Shown here: positions 1 through 8,663 of the stretch, piece after piece | Position numbering within the stretch: position 1 is the stretch's first letter | Layout of the letters: every line of letters begins with the position of its first letter | Origin: an uncultured Alphaproteobacteria bacterium | GTDB taxonomy: Bacteria > Pseudomonadota > Alphaproteobacteria > Micavibrionales > CSBR16-224 | Length of the DNA: 64,000 bases | Direction of reading: 5' to 3' | Assembly: GCA_950054485.1 (NCBI GenBank) | Contig: CATLPD010000003.1 | Location: 62,001 to 126,000 of the forward strand | Program-made: the position numbers and the translations under genes | Notes under the pieces: generated by a model | What the model was told of the DNA's origin: nothing | The model's input: the letters and a program-made list of their open reading frames with translations, nothing else | Databases searched by the model: none

Positions 1-277
1 GAAAACAGTCGCGGTAATATTCAGAGGGGTCTTCCCGCGTCACAAGGTAATTATTAAAACCGGCATCATGGCGCTGACGTGCATCTTCAATACGCTGCAG
101 GGCCTGCTCGTCTGTAAGCAAACCGCCAGATTTTTCAACTACCTGTTCAACAGACGGCGCATCAAAAGCATTGGGATCGCTGTATGTTGATGCGGAAAGT
201 GCAAATGCGGAAAGCGGTGTCAAGGCAAGCCCGACACGGCGGATAGTTTCCCGATTGAATTTTTGCAAAAGCTTCAT
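1..277 (-). CDS. Exported hypothetical protein, N-terminal part only
   Basis: A frame open from an ATG at 277 to the left edge of the window gives the first 92 residues of a protein. It begins with a basic stretch containing 'RETIRR' followed by a short hydrophobic segment rich in Leu and Ala (about residues 15-30), which looks like a signal peptide. The following residues are acidic and polar and show no motif I recognise. The 3' part lies outside the window, so neither length nor function can be judged. It is transcribed in the same direction as lysK and lies downstream of it (77-nt gap), so it could be co-transcribed with it. Confidence 0.55.
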   Translation of the reverse strand, partial: MKLLQKFNRETIRRVGLALTPLSAFALSASTYSDPNAFDAPSVEQVVEKSGGLLTDEQALQRIEDARQRHDAGFNNYLVTREDPSEYYRDCF

Positions 278-354
278 TAAGCCCCCATTTTTTACATAAT
301 AATATATTTTTTCGCTCTAAAAGTCAAGCAAAACTTTGATAATCTTGGGTTTTT

Positions 355-1965
355 CTAGATCGCGGCCTTTAATTTTCCATCCAGCACTTCGCGGATTAAA
401 TCAATCATATTTTGAAGGCCGTAAAGCTCGATAAATGAACCCATACGGGGTCCTTGGCTTTGCCCCAAAAGGGTTTCATACATGGCCTTAAACCATTCCC
501 GCTGGTTTTCAGGATAATATTCGCGCCCTATGGTATAGATTTCGGTCTGAATGGCTTCTGCATCTGCTTTTTCATCCAGCGGTTCAAGGCGTGCCAGCAA
601 ATCAGTCAGCGCCTTACGTTCAATATCTGTTGGTTTTCGGTATGTTTTTTCAGGTTTCACAAAGTCCTGATAGTAATTGACCGCGTATTGTGTCAAATGG
701 TCCAAAAATGGAGCGTTTTCAGGCGATAAATCAGGCGCATAGCGATTGATAAAGCCCCATAAGACATTTTTATCCATCGCATTCGCGGCAGACGCCAGAT
801 TCAACAGCAGGTTATAGCTGATGCCCGTATCATTTACGTCAGGCAGGTTTCCGGCATGGATGTGAAAAGCCGGGTTTTCAATTTGTTTTTCAGGCTCCTC
901 AGTCGGCAGGCGGGATGCGAAATGAATATATTCATCAACAGCCTTTGGAATTACATCGAAATAAAGACGTTTGGCTGTTTTCGGTTTTTGATACATGAAT
1001 AATGAAATGCTTTCATTCGGCGCATAACGCAGCCACTCTTCAACGGCAAGGCCGTTTCCTTTTGATTTAGAAATCTTCTGACCTTTGTCATCCAAAAACA
1101 GTTCGTAATTAAAGCCGGCAGGCGGGCGACCGCCCAGAATTTTAGTGATTTGGTTCGCAACTTTGACAGATTCAATCAAGTCTTTGCCCGACATTTCATA
1201 GTCGACCTGTAAAGCATACCAACGCATGGCCCAGTCAGGTTTCCACTGCAGTTTTGCATTGCCGCCACGGATGTCAAGTTCGATGTCTTTTCCATCCACA
1301 TCTTCGAAGACGACAGTTCCTTTTGATGCATTGATTTGTTTCATCGGCACCTGAAGAACATGGCCGTTTGTGGGGGATACAGGAAGGATCGGGCTGTATG
1401 TTTTGCGGCGTTCTTCACCCAGGGTCGGTAGCATGACGTTCATAATGTCATCATAGGTTTCCAAAACGCGGATCAGCGCATCATCAAACTTTCCACCTTC
1501 GTAATATTCAGTTGATGAAATGAATTCATATTCAAAACCGAATGAATCCAGAAAATCGCGCAGACGTTTGTTGTTGTGAGCTGCAAAGCTGGGATATTTA
1601 TCCGAAAAAGGATCAGGAATTTTGGAAAGCTGTTTGTTCAGATGCTTTTCCATCATGTCTTTGTTCGGGACATTATCAGGAACTTTGCGCAGGCCATCCA
1701 TGTCATCGGAAAAACAGAACATCTTGGTCGGGATTTCAGGGGCCAGCATTTCGAATGCTTTACGTACCATAGAAGTACGGCAGACTTCACCGAATGTGCC
1801 GATATGCGGCAGGCCTGATGGGCCATAACCCGTTTCAAACAAAACATATCCTTTTTCAGGAACTTCGCCGCGCAGGCGTTTCAGCAGGGCTTTGGCTTCC
1901 TGAAACGGCCAGGCTTTGGCATTATTGGCCATTTCAACGGTTATATTGTCCAAAAGTGATGTCAT
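355..1965 (-). CDS. lysK: Lysyl-tRNA synthetase, class I
   Basis: Charges tRNA-Lys with lysine. The 536-aa protein is the class I (archaeal-type) enzyme, not the class II LysS found in most bacteria. The class I signatures are visible: the HIGH-like 'PHIGT' at residues 53-57 and the KMSKS-like 'KISKSKGNG' near residue 297. The length fits the family. Class I LysRS is known in many alphaproteobacteria, spirochaetes and archaea, so its presence helps place the organism. The upstream GNAT gene overlaps it by 4 nt, so the two are probably translationally coupled. No LysS-type gene is seen in this window, but that does not exclude one elsewhere in the genome. Confidence 0.95.
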   Translation of the reverse strand: MTSLLDNITVEMANNAKAWPFQEAKALLKRLRGEVPEKGYVLFETGYGPSGLPHIGTFGEVCRTSMVRKAFEMLAPEIPTKMFCFSDDMDGLRKVPDNVPNKDMMEKHLNKQLSKIPDPFSDKYPSFAAHNNKRLRDFLDSFGFEYEFISSTEYYEGGKFDDALIRVLETYDDIMNVMLPTLGEERRKTYSPILPVSPTNGHVLQVPMKQINASKGTVVFEDVDGKDIELDIRGGNAKLQWKPDWAMRWYALQVDYEMSGKDLIESVKVANQITKILGGRPPAGFNYELFLDDKGQKISKSKGNGLAVEEWLRYAPNESISLFMYQKPKTAKRLYFDVIPKAVDEYIHFASRLPTEEPEKQIENPAFHIHAGNLPDVNDTGISYNLLLNLASAANAMDKNVLWGFINRYAPDLSPENAPFLDHLTQYAVNYYQDFVKPEKTYRKPTDIERKALTDLLARLEPLDEKADAEAIQTEIYTIGREYYPENQREWFKAMYETLLGQSQGPRMGSFIELYGLQNMIDLIREVLDGKLKAAI

Positions 1966-2381
1966 GATGCGTCCTTAATCATATCTATATGTTCTATTCC
2001 TGCGTCCATGTAATGTTCGCCAATTTTCTCAAAACCTAATCGCGTATAAAATTCGGCGGCCGAAATCTGTGCGCCTAATTTTATCCGTTTTATTGCCGGG
2101 TTTTCAACAGATTCCTTTATAACATGCTGCATCAGGTCGCGTCCGATGCCGCGACCACGATAATTTTTTAATACAGCGACACGTTCGATTTTGGCGATAT
2201 TTTCAATTATGCGCAAACGGCAGGTTGCAACAGGGGTTTCGCCGTCCATAGCCAGATACTGCAGACAGTCTTCGTCAAGCCCGTCAATTTCCAAATTTTT
2301 TGGTACTTTTTGCTCGTTAATAAAAACTTTTTTTCTGATTTCAAAGCAAGCAGCCAGGTCATCAGTTTGCAGATAGTTCAT
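1962..2381 (-). CDS. GNAT family N-acetyltransferase
   Basis: A 139-aa protein with the GNAT fold signature. The acetyl-CoA binding motif A is seen as 'RVAVLKNYRGRGIGRDLM' (about residues 68-85), followed by the late 'AAEFYTRLGFEKIGE' segment typical of motif B. The N-terminal 'IRKKVFINEQKVP' resembles the ElaA/YjcF subgroup. The acetyl acceptor is unknown. Its stop codon overlaps the lysK start by 4 nt, suggesting coupled translation of a two-gene operon. Confidence in the family is high; no specific substrate can be assigned. Confidence 0.88.
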   Translation of the reverse strand: MNYLQTDDLAACFEIRKKVFINEQKVPKNLEIDGLDEDCLQYLAMDGETPVATCRLRIIENIAKIERVAVLKNYRGRGIGRDLMQHVIKESVENPAIKRIKLGAQISAAEFYTRLGFEKIGEHYMDAGIEHIDMIKDAS

Positions 2382-2490
2382 TTGGAAATCCTTTTATAAC
2401 TCTATGCCAGCATAGGCCACGAGTCGTCAATTTTTGTTTAAAATATTCAAAATTTTTTGGAACGGGAATCGATATTCAGGCATTTGCTAG

Positions 2491-2638
2491 GGTGAAGAGA
2501 CACAGCACTCGGACAGGAACCAACCTGCTCAAACTGTTAATCAAGGGAGACGACGTCTAGACGTCATATATTCTTCCCTCTCTCCTGTCCGAATATGGCG
2601 GCCCCGTTCTGAATCCACAACAGGCGGGGCCGTTTTTT
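2491..2638 (+). ncRNA. Probable small structured RNA, unclassified
   Basis: In the 255-nt gap between two minus-strand genes lies a plus-strand structure. A perfect 10-bp stem pairs 2509-2518 (TCGGACAGGA) with 2583-2592. An inner stem pairs AGGGAGA at 2544-2550 with 2572-2579 (one bulged base), capped by the palindrome GACGT-CTAG-ACGTC at 2552-2565. A terminator with a six-T run follows immediately. The T-run lies only on the plus-strand side, so it does not serve the facing metC-type gene. The rod with a large asymmetric internal loop recalls 6S-like RNAs, but I see no diagnostic sequence. The 5' end is a guess from a weak -10 near 2488. No SRP, RNase P or tmRNA motif is present. Confidence 0.5.
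2599..2638 (+). terminator. Rho-independent terminator
   Basis: CGGCCCCG (2599-2606) pairs perfectly with CGGGGCCG (2625-2632) and is followed by six T residues at 2633-2638. It ends the candidate small RNA. It just overlaps the stop codon of the convergent metC-type gene. Confidence 0.8.
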
Positions 2639-3809
2639 ATTTCAGAAAATTGAGAGCTTGCTCAAGGTCAGCCTGAAGATCGTCCATATTTTCAAGGCCC
2701 GCATGTACGCGCATTAAATAGCCGTCACCATCCCATGGTTTGCTGATGCGCCAGTCTGAAAGTTGTTCGGGGAAAATTAAAGATTCATATCCCCCCCAGC
2801 TGAAGCCCATCTGAAATATGTTGAGGTTGTTCAAGAATTTTTCAATTTTTTTGCAATCCATTTCGTGCAGGACAACGGCAAAAACACCTGATGCGCCGTC
2901 GAAATATTTCTTCCAGTTCTCATGTCCGGCCGACCCTTCAAGGGCGGGATGCAGAACGGTCTTGACGGCATCATGGGACTGAAGCCATCTGGCCAGTTTT
3001 AAGCCAGCCTCGGCATGCCGCGCAAGGCGCACATCCAATGTACGCAGACCGCGTAGGCCAAAGTAAACCTCTTCCGATCCGGGGCAATTCCCGCTTTGGC
3101 GGACGGTTTTTAAAACACGTTCGTATGTCTCTTTGTCCTTGCACGAAACTACTCCCAGCATGGCATCCGAATGTCCGCTGATATATTTTGTCGCAGAGAT
3201 GATGGAAATATCGATGCCGTGATCCAGCGGTTTAAAATTTACAGGCGTAGCCCAGCTGTTATCGCAGGCCGTTGGAATGTTAAATTCTTGCGCGACTTTT
3301 ACAAACATGCCGATGTCCTGAACTTCGTAAGTCAGCGAGCCCGGAGATTCCAGATAGATCAGGCTGACACTGTCATCAATCATAGCGCGCAGGTCTTCTT
3401 CATCGATCATCGGGGTATAATATTTACAATTTACCCCGAATTCAGCCAGAGTTTCCTGACAATATCCGCGTGAAAAACCGTAAAAATTATCCGGCAATAG
3501 TAAGGTTTTTCCGGGGCGGGCGTAGGCATTTAAAACGGAAATAATGGCGGCCAGACCCGATGATGTGGCAATCGCGTTATAGGCATTATCCAGCGTGGCG
3601 ACAGCTTGTTCGAATGCTTTTGAACTGGGTGTGCCCTCACGGCCATAGCGATAAGGGGCCTGAAAACAATTCTGAAAACCGTCAAAGTCTTTGATGATAA
3701 TGGTCGAAGCCCGGTGGACGGGTGTATTTACCAGACCGTTATATTCTTCGGGTCTGCTGGATAGATGAGCCAGTTTGGTTGCAATTTTATAGTCTTTGGT
3801 GTCTTTCAT
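2637..3809 (-). CDS. metC: Cystathionine beta-lyase-type PLP enzyme
   Basis: A 390-aa member of the Cys/Met metabolism PLP-dependent family (fold type I). Visible family landmarks are 'YGREGTPS' (residues 55-62), the 'SSGLAA' cofactor-phosphate loop (83-88), the Asp/Asn pair in 'ACDNSWATP' (181-189), and the Schiff-base lysine K208 in 'SATKYISGHSD'. The 'YGREGTPS...DNFYGFSRGYC' pattern is closest to cystathionine beta-lyase (MetC), which makes homocysteine from cystathionine. A gamma-lyase or another family member cannot be excluded by eye. It stands downstream of rsmD on the same strand with a 33-nt gap, but the two have no functional link. Confidence 0.85.
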   Translation of the reverse strand: MKDTKDYKIATKLAHLSSRPEEYNGLVNTPVHRASTIIIKDFDGFQNCFQAPYRYGREGTPSSKAFEQAVATLDNAYNAIATSSGLAAIISVLNAYARPGKTLLLPDNFYGFSRGYCQETLAEFGVNCKYYTPMIDEEDLRAMIDDSVSLIYLESPGSLTYEVQDIGMFVKVAQEFNIPTACDNSWATPVNFKPLDHGIDISIISATKYISGHSDAMLGVVSCKDKETYERVLKTVRQSGNCPGSEEVYFGLRGLRTLDVRLARHAEAGLKLARWLQSHDAVKTVLHPALEGSAGHENWKKYFDGASGVFAVVLHEMDCKKIEKFLNNLNIFQMGFSWGGYESLIFPEQLSDWRISKPWDGDGYLMRVHAGLENMDDLQADLEQALNFLK

Positions 3810-3842
3810 GAAAATACCCCATATTTTTCAAAACAGAATAAT

Positions 3843-4412
3843 CTATTTTTTACGATATTGGTAGATGCGGATCACTGTTGTGCCATAGGCTCGTTCTTGT
3901 AACAGATGAAATGGTGTATGCAGGCTATTTTCGGGCTGTTTTTTCGACATTTCTATTACGATGATGCAATCCTCAGCCAGTTTTTGGCAACTATGAAGTT
4001 TCTCCAACACGGGCGCGGCCAAACCTTTCCCATAGGGCGGGTCCAGAAAGATCAAAGAGAGGCTGTTTTCAGCAATTTTATCCGATGCGGCGGCTTTTTC
4101 TGCATTGGCATTAATAAAAATAAGGCTGGTTTCATCCTCTACACGCGCGCAATTTTTGCGGCATAAATCCAGTGATGTTTTGCTGGTGTCCGCGAAGATG
4201 CATGAATGCGCGCCGCGCGACAAGGCCTCGATCCCAAGGGCGCCCGTGCCGCAAAAGGCATCAAACACGCTTGCGCCATCAAATATAAAGCCATCCATAT
4301 GTCCCAGGATATTAAAAAGTGATTCGCGGACACGATCCGAAGTCGGGCGAATCCGATCATCTTTTGGTGTCGCAAGTCTCAGACCGCGGTATTTTCCACC
4401 AACAATACGCAT
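3843..4412 (-). CDS. rsmD: 16S rRNA (guanine(966)-N(2))-methyltransferase RsmD
   Basis: Methylates N2 of G966 in 16S rRNA using SAM. The 189-aa protein has the RsmD hallmark N-terminus 'MRIVGGKYRGLRL' followed by 'RPTSDRVRESLFNIL', the SAM-binding motif 'VFDAFCGTGALGIEALSRGA' (about residues 49-68), and the catalytic 'FLDPPYGKG' (the D/NPPY motif of N-methyltransferases). The length matches the family. The ATG at 4412 gives the canonical N-terminus directly. Confidence 0.95.
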   Translation of the reverse strand: MRIVGGKYRGLRLATPKDDRIRPTSDRVRESLFNILGHMDGFIFDGASVFDAFCGTGALGIEALSRGAHSCIFADTSKTSLDLCRKNCARVEDETSLIFINANAEKAAASDKIAENSLSLIFLDPPYGKGLAAPVLEKLHSCQKLAEDCIIVIEMSKKQPENSLHTPFHLLQERAYGTTVIRIYQYRKK

Positions 4413-4530
4413 TTTTAACCTTTTCTTTCAAAAAAACGGGTTTTTTCTGTCCCATATTAAGAGACAATTAGCAAAAATATTGTTAAAATAAAAGATAAGG
4501 AGAGTTTTACGCACTATTGAGGGCTTGAGC

Positions 4531-5247
4531 ATGCGTGTTTTTTTCAAAGCGTTTATCGCTATTATCTTTATTGTAGGGCTGAGCACGACTGCACATGCCC
4601 AATCCCAGACTACGACACCGGGCTGTGGTGATGAACAATATGAAGCGGCACAATTAAAGCGCCAAGCCGATGCGGCGGTCGGCGTTGCAATACACGAGGA
4701 AGTTCATAAGCAACCTGACAGTGTTCTGGCGACGTCCTGTTTTGATCAGGCAGCACGGGTTGATGCGCAGGAGGGTGCTTTTTTCTCGGGCCCTTTCGTG
4801 GACCAGATGACACCAGTTGTTTTGCAGCCGATGCAGAATCTGCTCAATATGAATTTTATGACCTCTATTGGTAAGGACCCTGATTTTGGCCAGATCGTAA
4901 CGACTGTTCTAAGCAGTTTGTTGGGCGGCCTTTTTGGTGGCGGGATGTCAGGTGGGTCTTTTAATTGTTCAATGCAACAGGATCTTTTTGATGCGGATAC
5001 AGTACAAGGCATTAATGGTAACATTCAACTGGGTTCCACAGGTTTTATGATGGGGCTGGGCATGAATGGTGGCGGCAATACTACTTTCATGCGCGGTCTT
5101 CAGGCTGCAGCTCCTATATTCCAAAGCCTTCAACAGGCTGTTGATAATATTCCTGCACCGTTGGCAGCGCCGAGTGTTAATGCATGCGGTGGAAATACAG
5201 CTGATCCATTTACATGTATATTAGGTGTTATAGGGTTTGCGCCATGA
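4531..5247 (+). CDS. Secreted Cys-containing protein, first of a tandem paralogous pair
   Basis: Unknown function. I choose the ATG at 4531, 7 nt after GAGGG; the TTG at 4525 is too close to that site. The 238-aa product begins with a clear signal peptide (hydrophobic residues 5-17, cleavage near 'AHA-Q'). It contains a motif 'SVLATSCFDQA' followed by 'GAFFSGPF', a Gly-rich 'LLGGLFGGGMSGGS' stretch, a 'NCSMQQ' motif, and further Cys residues near the C-terminus. The next gene carries equivalent motifs in the same order, so the two are paralogues. They overlap by the tetranucleotide ATGA and are translationally coupled. Expected location is periplasm or outside the cell. No enzymatic motif is visible. 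Confidence 0.8.
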   Translation: MRVFFKAFIAIIFIVGLSTTAHAQSQTTTPGCGDEQYEAAQLKRQADAAVGVAIHEEVHKQPDSVLATSCFDQAARVDAQEGAFFSGPFVDQMTPVVLQPMQNLLNMNFMTSIGKDPDFGQIVTTVLSSLLGGLFGGGMSGGSFNCSMQQDLFDADTVQGINGNIQLGSTGFMMGLGMNGGGNTTFMRGLQAAAPIFQSLQQAVDNIPAPLAAPSVNACGGNTADPFTCILGVIGFAP

Positions 5248-6098
5248 TCAAAGCAAGATTCTTCTTATTCTTCTTATTTTTATCGGTACTTGTCGTGGCC
5301 GTGCCAAAGAGCTCTATGGCGTTTCAGGTGACGACAGATCCAAACGCTGCGCCACTGGATGGCTGCATGCCCGAATATTGGGGGTATATGTTGGATGGGG
5401 GCTATGGTTATGCGGCCGAGCAGGCTATTCCAGCAAAGGAAATTATCAATCCTCCCTCTTCAGTGCATGCCTTAACATGTGGTGATCAGGCGCTGATGTC
5501 ATCTTCAAAGGCCGGTGCAATATTCTCTGATACAGGTCCAACCTCCAGCAATCCTTTTAACCCTGCCGTATCCATCGGCCTTGGCACATTTTTAAACGGG
5601 CCATATGGTCCGGGCACAACGACAACATTAATGAGTCAGGTGGCAAGTGTTGTTGATCCCATGCTGAACAACCTTCTATCAAATCTTGTTGGCGGTCTAA
5701 CGGCGACAATCGGGGCGACTTTGACATCAACATTCTCGAATCTTGTCGGTGGTTTAACATCCGGTATTCCGGGGTTAAGCTCGGTTATCAGCGGTTTGAT
5801 GGGGCAAAATATGAATTGCGATACTATGCAGCAAACCTGGGACAACTTCATTACGGGGCAAGGTCTTGATGTCGGATATAGCTTTATTCCTCAGGATAGC
5901 TTGCTAACACGTCAGAATTTGCCAGCTAGTCTGGGTGCCGCCGCTTTGGCGCAGATTGCTGCGAATTCCGGAATCTTTGATAAGATGAACCAGAACCGTC
6001 AGAACCTTTCAACACCGGGGCTGCTTTTTGCACCTGTACCATCGTTGGGTTCTAATCCTACACTAGGTCAGGTGATCGACGCGATACGTTCGCCTTAA
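5244..6098 (+). CDS. Secreted Cys-containing protein, second of a tandem paralogous pair
   Basis: Unknown function, 284 aa from the ATG at 5244, which overlaps the preceding stop codon (ATGA). A strongly hydrophobic signal peptide spans about residues 5-20, ending near 'SMA-F'. Motifs shared with the upstream paralogue are 'SVHALTCGDQA' followed by 'GAIFS', and 'MNCDTMQQ'. Between them lies a low-complexity region of Leu, Gly, Thr and Ser ('NLVGGLT' occurs twice), which may form a hydrophobic or beta-helical segment. The coupled arrangement suggests the two products act together, perhaps as a heteromer. The next gene faces it and ends 10 nt away. Confidence 0.8.
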   Translation: MIKARFFLFFLFLSVLVVAVPKSSMAFQVTTDPNAAPLDGCMPEYWGYMLDGGYGYAAEQAIPAKEIINPPSSVHALTCGDQALMSSSKAGAIFSDTGPTSSNPFNPAVSIGLGTFLNGPYGPGTTTTLMSQVASVVDPMLNNLLSNLVGGLTATIGATLTSTFSNLVGGLTSGIPGLSSVISGLMGQNMNCDTMQQTWDNFITGQGLDVGYSFIPQDSLLTRQNLPASLGAAALAQIAANSGIFDKMNQNRQNLSTPGLLFAPVPSLGSNPTLGQVIDAIRSP

Positions 6099-6108
6099 CG
6101 CGCCTCCT

Positions 6109-6312
6109 TTAGACGTCCATTTTATCTTTTAAGTCCTTCAGAAAGCGCTCTTTTTCGGGATGCATGGACAGGAATTTCTGTATAACCGTTCTGGCGGCTT
6201 CCTTATCATAGGGGACAGTGTCACTTTCTTCGTTTTTGTCCTCACCTATACGGCTTTTGATTTTTCGCATTTCTGCCAATATCTGGTCTTCAAGTTCTTT
6301 ACGGTCTGACAT
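6109..6312 (-). CDS. Small charged hypothetical protein (67 aa)
   Basis: The ATG at 6312 gives a 67-aa, highly charged protein beginning 'MSDRKELEDQILAEMRKIK'. The longer upstream frame has no site and would run into the divergent waaA promoter region. A weak purine-rich AAAGAAAGAA precedes the chosen start. Residues 1-25 look helical and coiled-coil-forming; residues 37-64 look like a second helix. No known family recognised. It is convergent with the secreted pair and divergent from waaA. Confidence 0.55.
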   Translation of the reverse strand: MSDRKELEDQILAEMRKIKSRIGEDKNEESDTVPYDKEAARTVIQKFLSMHPEKERFLKDLKDKMDV

Positions 6313-6380
6313 GGTTCTTTCTTTATCCCATCGGCATTTTTCTTTATAACTATTAACCAGTATAACAGATAGTGTAGGAA

Positions 6381-7670
6381 ATGTTTGCATCTTTATATCA
6401 TTCTTTGACGGCTGTCATGCGCCCGGTCTTTTTTCGTGTTCTGAACGCACGTATGAAAAAAGGCAAAGAAGATGCCGAACGTCTGGGCGAGCGAATGGGT
6501 ATGGCTGGCAGGCTGCGTCCGGACGGTAACCTTATATGGTTTCATGGTGCGAGTGTTGGAGAGTCTTTATCAGCCCTGCCGCTTATCGAAAAAATCCAGA
6601 CCGAAATGCCTGATGTTCACATTCTGGTGACAACAGGTACAGTGACGTCAGCAGGCTTAATGGAAAAACGTCTGTCTGGAAATGCTTTTCATCAATTTAT
6701 TCCCGTTGATCATCCGGACTGGGTGAATAAATTTCTGGATCACTGGTGCCCGTCAGCTGTTATCTGGCTGGAATCCGACTTTTGGCCGAATATGCTGCGC
6801 GCCATTAAGCGCCGCGAAATACCGGCCATTCTTTTAAATGCCAGAATGGGACAAAAGTCCTTTAAGCGATGGTTTTTATTTGCGCCGGGCTGGCTCAGGG
6901 GGCTTTTAAATGGCTTTGATATGTGTCTGACGCAAAGCGATGACGAAAAGAAAAGGTTGGATGCGTTCGGACATGATGATGTTCGCGTTGTGGATAATTT
7001 AAAGTATGCGTCAGCCAAGCTTCCGGTTGATGCGGATAAAAAAGAAACTCTGATATCCAGTATCGGTGGGCGTAAAATTTGGCAATATGCCAGCACGCAC
7101 CCTGGTGAAGAAGACATCGCAATTAAACTTCATCAAAAATTAAGAACGAAAAACCCCGATTTGTTAACAGTCATTATCCCAAGGCATCCTGCACGCGGTG
7201 CCGATATTCAAAATCTGATAACCTCTGCTGGATTAAAATCGGCGCGGCGCAGTCAAAACCAGATTATCTCGGGTGATGTTGATATCTATGTCGCAGATAC
7301 TTTGGGTGAAATGGGATTGTTTTTTGATGTAATCGATACGACGGTTATTGGCGGCAGCTTTGTAGCACATGGCGGTCATAATCCGATTGAACCTGCACAG
7401 TTCGGTAATGCGGTGGTCTATGGCCCGCATATGTTTAATTTCAAACTGATATGCCACGATTTTGAAACCGCAGGCGCTGCCCTGCCGTTGAGCGACGACG
7501 AGGAGCTTGGCAAAACTCTGGATCTTTTCCTGAATGATAAAGGGAATAAGCAGGCGTTACAGGCAGCAGCATTAAAATTGACGCAAGATAAGTCAAAAGC
7601 TTTGTCGAATTTGTGGGGTGTAATTGGTCCCTGGCTTGAAGGCGCGCTACAACATAAGGGGCAAAAATGA
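6381..7670 (+). CDS. waaA: 3-deoxy-D-manno-octulosonic acid (Kdo) transferase
   Basis: Transfers Kdo from CMP-Kdo to lipid IV-A, beginning the LPS inner core at the inner membrane. The 429-aa protein has an N-terminal membrane-proximal segment and the family motif 'IWFHGASVGES' (the catalytic Glu lies in 'GES'). Its C-terminal CMP-Kdo binding half contains 'GGSFVAHGGHNPIEPA', a strong WaaA signature. Whether one or two Kdo units are added cannot be read from sequence. It is first in a tight lipid A operon: its stop overlaps the lpxK start by ATGA. Confidence 0.95.
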   Translation: MFASLYHSLTAVMRPVFFRVLNARMKKGKEDAERLGERMGMAGRLRPDGNLIWFHGASVGESLSALPLIEKIQTEMPDVHILVTTGTVTSAGLMEKRLSGNAFHQFIPVDHPDWVNKFLDHWCPSAVIWLESDFWPNMLRAIKRREIPAILLNARMGQKSFKRWFLFAPGWLRGLLNGFDMCLTQSDDEKKRLDAFGHDDVRVVDNLKYASAKLPVDADKKETLISSIGGRKIWQYASTHPGEEDIAIKLHQKLRTKNPDLLTVIIPRHPARGADIQNLITSAGLKSARRSQNQIISGDVDIYVADTLGEMGLFFDVIDTTVIGGSFVAHGGHNPIEPAQFGNAVVYGPHMFNFKLICHDFETAGAALPLSDDEELGKTLDLFLNDKGNKQALQAAALKLTQDKSKALSNLWGVIGPWLEGALQHKGQK

Positions 7671-8662
7671 TAAAAACCCCTTCGTTTTGGTACAGCGCAA
7701 AGACAAGCTTTTACAGCCTGCTGCTTTTACCGTTCTCACTTTTGTATTTTGTTGGACAAAAGCTGCACTATTTATTCAGAAAACTGCGCGGCCATTATAA
7801 ATCGGACGCCAGAATAGTCTGCATCGGCAACGTGACAGCGGGTGGTGCCGGCAAGACACCTGTTGTTCTGGCTATATATGATTTATTGGCGGCTGCGCAA
7901 AGAAGACCTGCGATTTTAAGCCGTGGATATGGCGGGAATCTGCATCAGCCCCATAAAGTGAATATTGCACAGCACAGTGTCCGTGATGTCGGGGACGAGG
8001 CCCTGATGATTGCGCGAAAAGGTAAAGATATTTGGGTGTCAAAAAAACGCATTAAGGCGGTTCCGCAAATTGAAAAACATGCAGATATTATCCTGATGGA
8101 TGACGGATTCCAGAACCCTGCGATTACAAAAGACCGCAGTCTTATGGTTTTTAATGGTCAATCCGGAATTGGAAACGGGCATTTGATACCGGCAGGCCCC
8201 TTGAGACAGTCAGTCAAGTCGGCGCTTGGACAGTGTGATGGTGTTATTATCGTCGGCGCGGATGAAACAGGTCTTGAGAAAAAAATCAGAAAACTTAAAA
8301 ACGATATGCCTTTTTTCTATGCAAATATTGAACCCGATCGTGAAATTATATTAGGTCTGAAAGGTGAAAAAGTAACGGCCTTTGCAGGTATTGGTTTGCC
8401 GGACAAGTTTTTTGATATGTTGAAGGATGAAGGAGTGGAACTTTCGAACAGGATTGCCTTCCCTGACCACCATTCCTATGGCGCGGATGATATAGAAAAA
8501 ATTATTAAGGTAGCCAACGGAAATAAAATTGTGACAACAGAAAAAGATTTTGTTCGCCTACCAGAAGAATTTAAAGCCGGGGTGCTCGCCGCCCCGATCG
8601 GCATTCAATTTTCGGCGCCGGATAACGTGCGTGATTTTATTTTATACGGCGGGGGGGCCTGA
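7667..8662 (+). CDS. lpxK: Tetraacyldisaccharide 4'-kinase
   Basis: Phosphorylates the 4' position of the lipid A disaccharide to give lipid IV-A. The 331-aa protein has an N-terminal hydrophobic helix (about residues 12-32) for membrane association, the Walker A variant 'GNVTAGGAGKTP' at about residues 47-58, 'ILSRGYGG', and 'DDGFQNP' further on; all are hallmarks of LpxK. It overlaps waaA by 4 nt at its start and ends 1 nt before the lpxL start. Gene order and spacing support coupled synthesis of the three lipid A enzymes. Confidence 0.95.
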   Translation: MIKTPSFWYSAKTSFYSLLLLPFSLLYFVGQKLHYLFRKLRGHYKSDARIVCIGNVTAGGAGKTPVVLAIYDLLAAAQRRPAILSRGYGGNLHQPHKVNIAQHSVRDVGDEALMIARKGKDIWVSKKRIKAVPQIEKHADIILMDDGFQNPAITKDRSLMVFNGQSGIGNGHLIPAGPLRQSVKSALGQCDGVIIVGADETGLEKKIRKLKNDMPFFYANIEPDREIILGLKGEKVTAFAGIGLPDKFFDMLKDEGVELSNRIAFPDHHSYGADDIEKIIKVANGNKIVTTEKDFVRLPEEFKAGVLAAPIGIQFSAPDNVRDFILYGGGA

Positions 8663-8663
8663 T

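Noticed and set aside
2509..2592. SRP RNA or RNase P
   Set aside because: The conserved core sequences of both are absent; only the rod-like shape fits a small RNA.
4525..4530. TTG start codon for the first secreted paralogue
   Set aside because: The ribosome site GAGGG is only 1 nt from it; the ATG at 4531 has 7-nt spacing and gives a clean signal peptide.
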